This document shows, in pieces, positions 5,039 to 5,807 of a stretch of 5,807 nt of DNA. A model generated the notes under the pieces. It did no database searches and was not told the origin of the DNA. It saw only the letters and a program-made list of their open reading frames with translations. The stretch covers positions 1 through 5,807 of the forward strand of contig MIDO01000048.1 in NCBI GenBank assembly GCA_001831055.1, written 5' to 3'. The translations under genes and the position numbers were made by a program. Positions within the stretch are counted from its first letter, which is position 1. Each line of letters begins with the position of its first letter. The DNA comes from Verrucomicrobia bacterium GWC2_42_7. Lineage in GTDB: Bacteria; Verrucomicrobiota; Verrucomicrobiia; Opitutales; GWC2-42-7-A.

Positions 5039-5807
5039 ATGATGGATATACCTAAAACATACGACCCGAAGGTGGTCGAAGACAAGTGGTACAGGAATTG
5101 GGACGCGGGGCGGTGTTTTAAAGGGACACCGGACGCGTCGAAGAAGTCTTTTTGCATAGTGATACCTCCGCCGAATGTGACGGGGATTCTTCACATGGGA
5201 CATCTTTTGAATAACACGCTGCAGGATCTTTTGGTGCGCAGGGCGCGTCAGGAGGGAAAGGGTGCGTTATGGATACCGGGGACGGACCATGCGGGGATAG
5301 CGACCCAGGCGAAGGTGGAAAAAGAACTGCGGAAGGAAGGCTTGTCGCGACGGGATCTCGGGCGTGAAAAGTTTATTGAGCGTGCCTGTGAGTGGCGAGA
5401 TAAGCATGGCGGGATTATCCTAAAGCAATTGCAAAAGCTTGGGGTTTCTTGCGATTGGTCGCGTACGGTGCATACGCTGGATGCGGATTATTCGCATGCA
5501 GTCTTGACGGCTTTTGTTAAGTTACATGAGCGTGGCTATATTTACCGTGGGCGTCGGATGGTTAACTGGTGTCCTGTGAGTTTGACAGCTCTGAGTGACG
5601 AAGAGGTTATCATGAAGTCACAAAAGGGAAAGCTGTATCAGGTACGCTACGAAATTGTTGAAAATCCTGGAACTTTTATATCGGTTTGCACGACTCGTCC
5701 CGAGACCATTATGGGAGATGCGGCGATTGCGGTACATCCCGAGGACGAACGTTATGCCCATTTGGTAGGGAAGCATTGTTGGCGTCCGCTTCAACGAGAG
5801 CAAATCC
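5039..5807 (+). CDS. valS: Valyl-tRNA synthetase (ValRS), N-terminal part, cut by window end
   Basis: Charges tRNA-Val with valine using ATP; a cytoplasmic class I synthetase. The 256 visible codons cover the N-terminal segment PKTYDPKVVEDKWYRNW, PPPNVTG followed by the HIGH-type motif HMGH at 52-55, and PGTDHAGIATQ at 80-90. They then enter the CP1 editing domain with TTRPETIMGDAAIAVHP (218-234), which hydrolyses Thr-tRNA-Val. KMSKS and the anticodon-binding part lie beyond the window. The stretch NWCPVSLTALSDEEV (176-190) follows the ValRS rather than IleRS or LeuRS pattern. Two adjacent in-frame ATGs (5039, 5042) could start; the only purine stretch ahead is GAAAGAAA, with no good Shine-Dalgarno. 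R2 copy 2 ends just upstream. Transcription probably comes from the extended -10 at 4573-4581. Codons here are strongly G-rich. Identity is very secure. Confidence 0.97.
   Translation, partial: MMDIPKTYDPKVVEDKWYRNWDAGRCFKGTPDASKKSFCIVIPPPNVTGILHMGHLLNNTLQDLLVRRARQEGKGALWIPGTDHAGIATQAKVEKELRKEGLSRRDLGREKFIERACEWRDKHGGIILKQLQKLGVSCDWSRTVHTLDADYSHAVLTAFVKLHERGYIYRGRRMVNWCPVSLTALSDEEVIMKSQKGKLYQVRYEIVENPGTFISVCTTRPETIMGDAAIAVHPEDERYAHLVGKHCWRPLQREQI

Noticed and set aside
4891..5203. Two minus-strand frames of 84-88 codons opposite the valS start
   Set aside because: They are antisense to conserved ValRS sequence and the R2 hairpin; shadows of the real gene.

Overview
The window holds three housekeeping-type genes. 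They are a complete queuosine tRNA-modification gene (tgt, + strand), a complete GlnD-family gene (- strand, convergent with tgt), and the first 256 codons of valyl-tRNA synthetase (valS, + strand, cut by the window end). All three look chromosomal; there is no transposase, phage gene, CRISPR array, tRNA or rRNA. The Tgt and GlnD motif styles (Tgt GGSLGG and PTRLARHG; GlnD FWQRFDIDDP) resemble Planctomycetota-Verrucomicrobiota-Chlamydiota sequences as I remember them, perhaps a host-associated Verrucomicrobiota member. That assignment is low-confidence inference.

Layout: tgt 11-1186 (+). Next comes a 224-bp convergent gap holding copy 1 of a hairpin repeat (R2). The glnD-like gene runs 4188 to 1411 (-). 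An 850-bp divergent gap follows (4189-5038). It carries a second repeat family (R1: two complete imperfect palindromes of about 130 bp and two half copies), an AT-rich core, five 9-bp tandem repeats abutting a perfect extended -10, a strong 18-bp hairpin, and R2 copy 2 immediately before valS (5039 onward, +).

Main points of interest: (1) The GlnD homologue is intact over 925 codons, but its nucleotidyltransferase catalytic aspartates and its HD-domain ligands are largely replaced, while both C-terminal ACT domains look well conserved. It looks like a pseudoenzyme or a repurposed glutamine sensor. (2) The GTG start of this gene lies inside an R1 repeat, so the first ~19 residues appear repeat-derived; an ATG at codon 23 sits just outside the repeat. 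(3) R2 copies are 38/42 identical and show two compensatory base-pair changes, which supports a selected hairpin. (4) Each gene shifts from G/T-rich at its 5' part to C/A-rich at its 3' part. (5) Tgt has Gly where most bacterial enzymes have Val233, a position tied to preQ1 versus queuine choice.

The genes do not form one operon. tgt and glnD converge, and glnD and valS diverge. tgt and valS share a tRNA theme, and the GlnD family belongs to nitrogen control, but nothing in the sequence ties them into one pathway.
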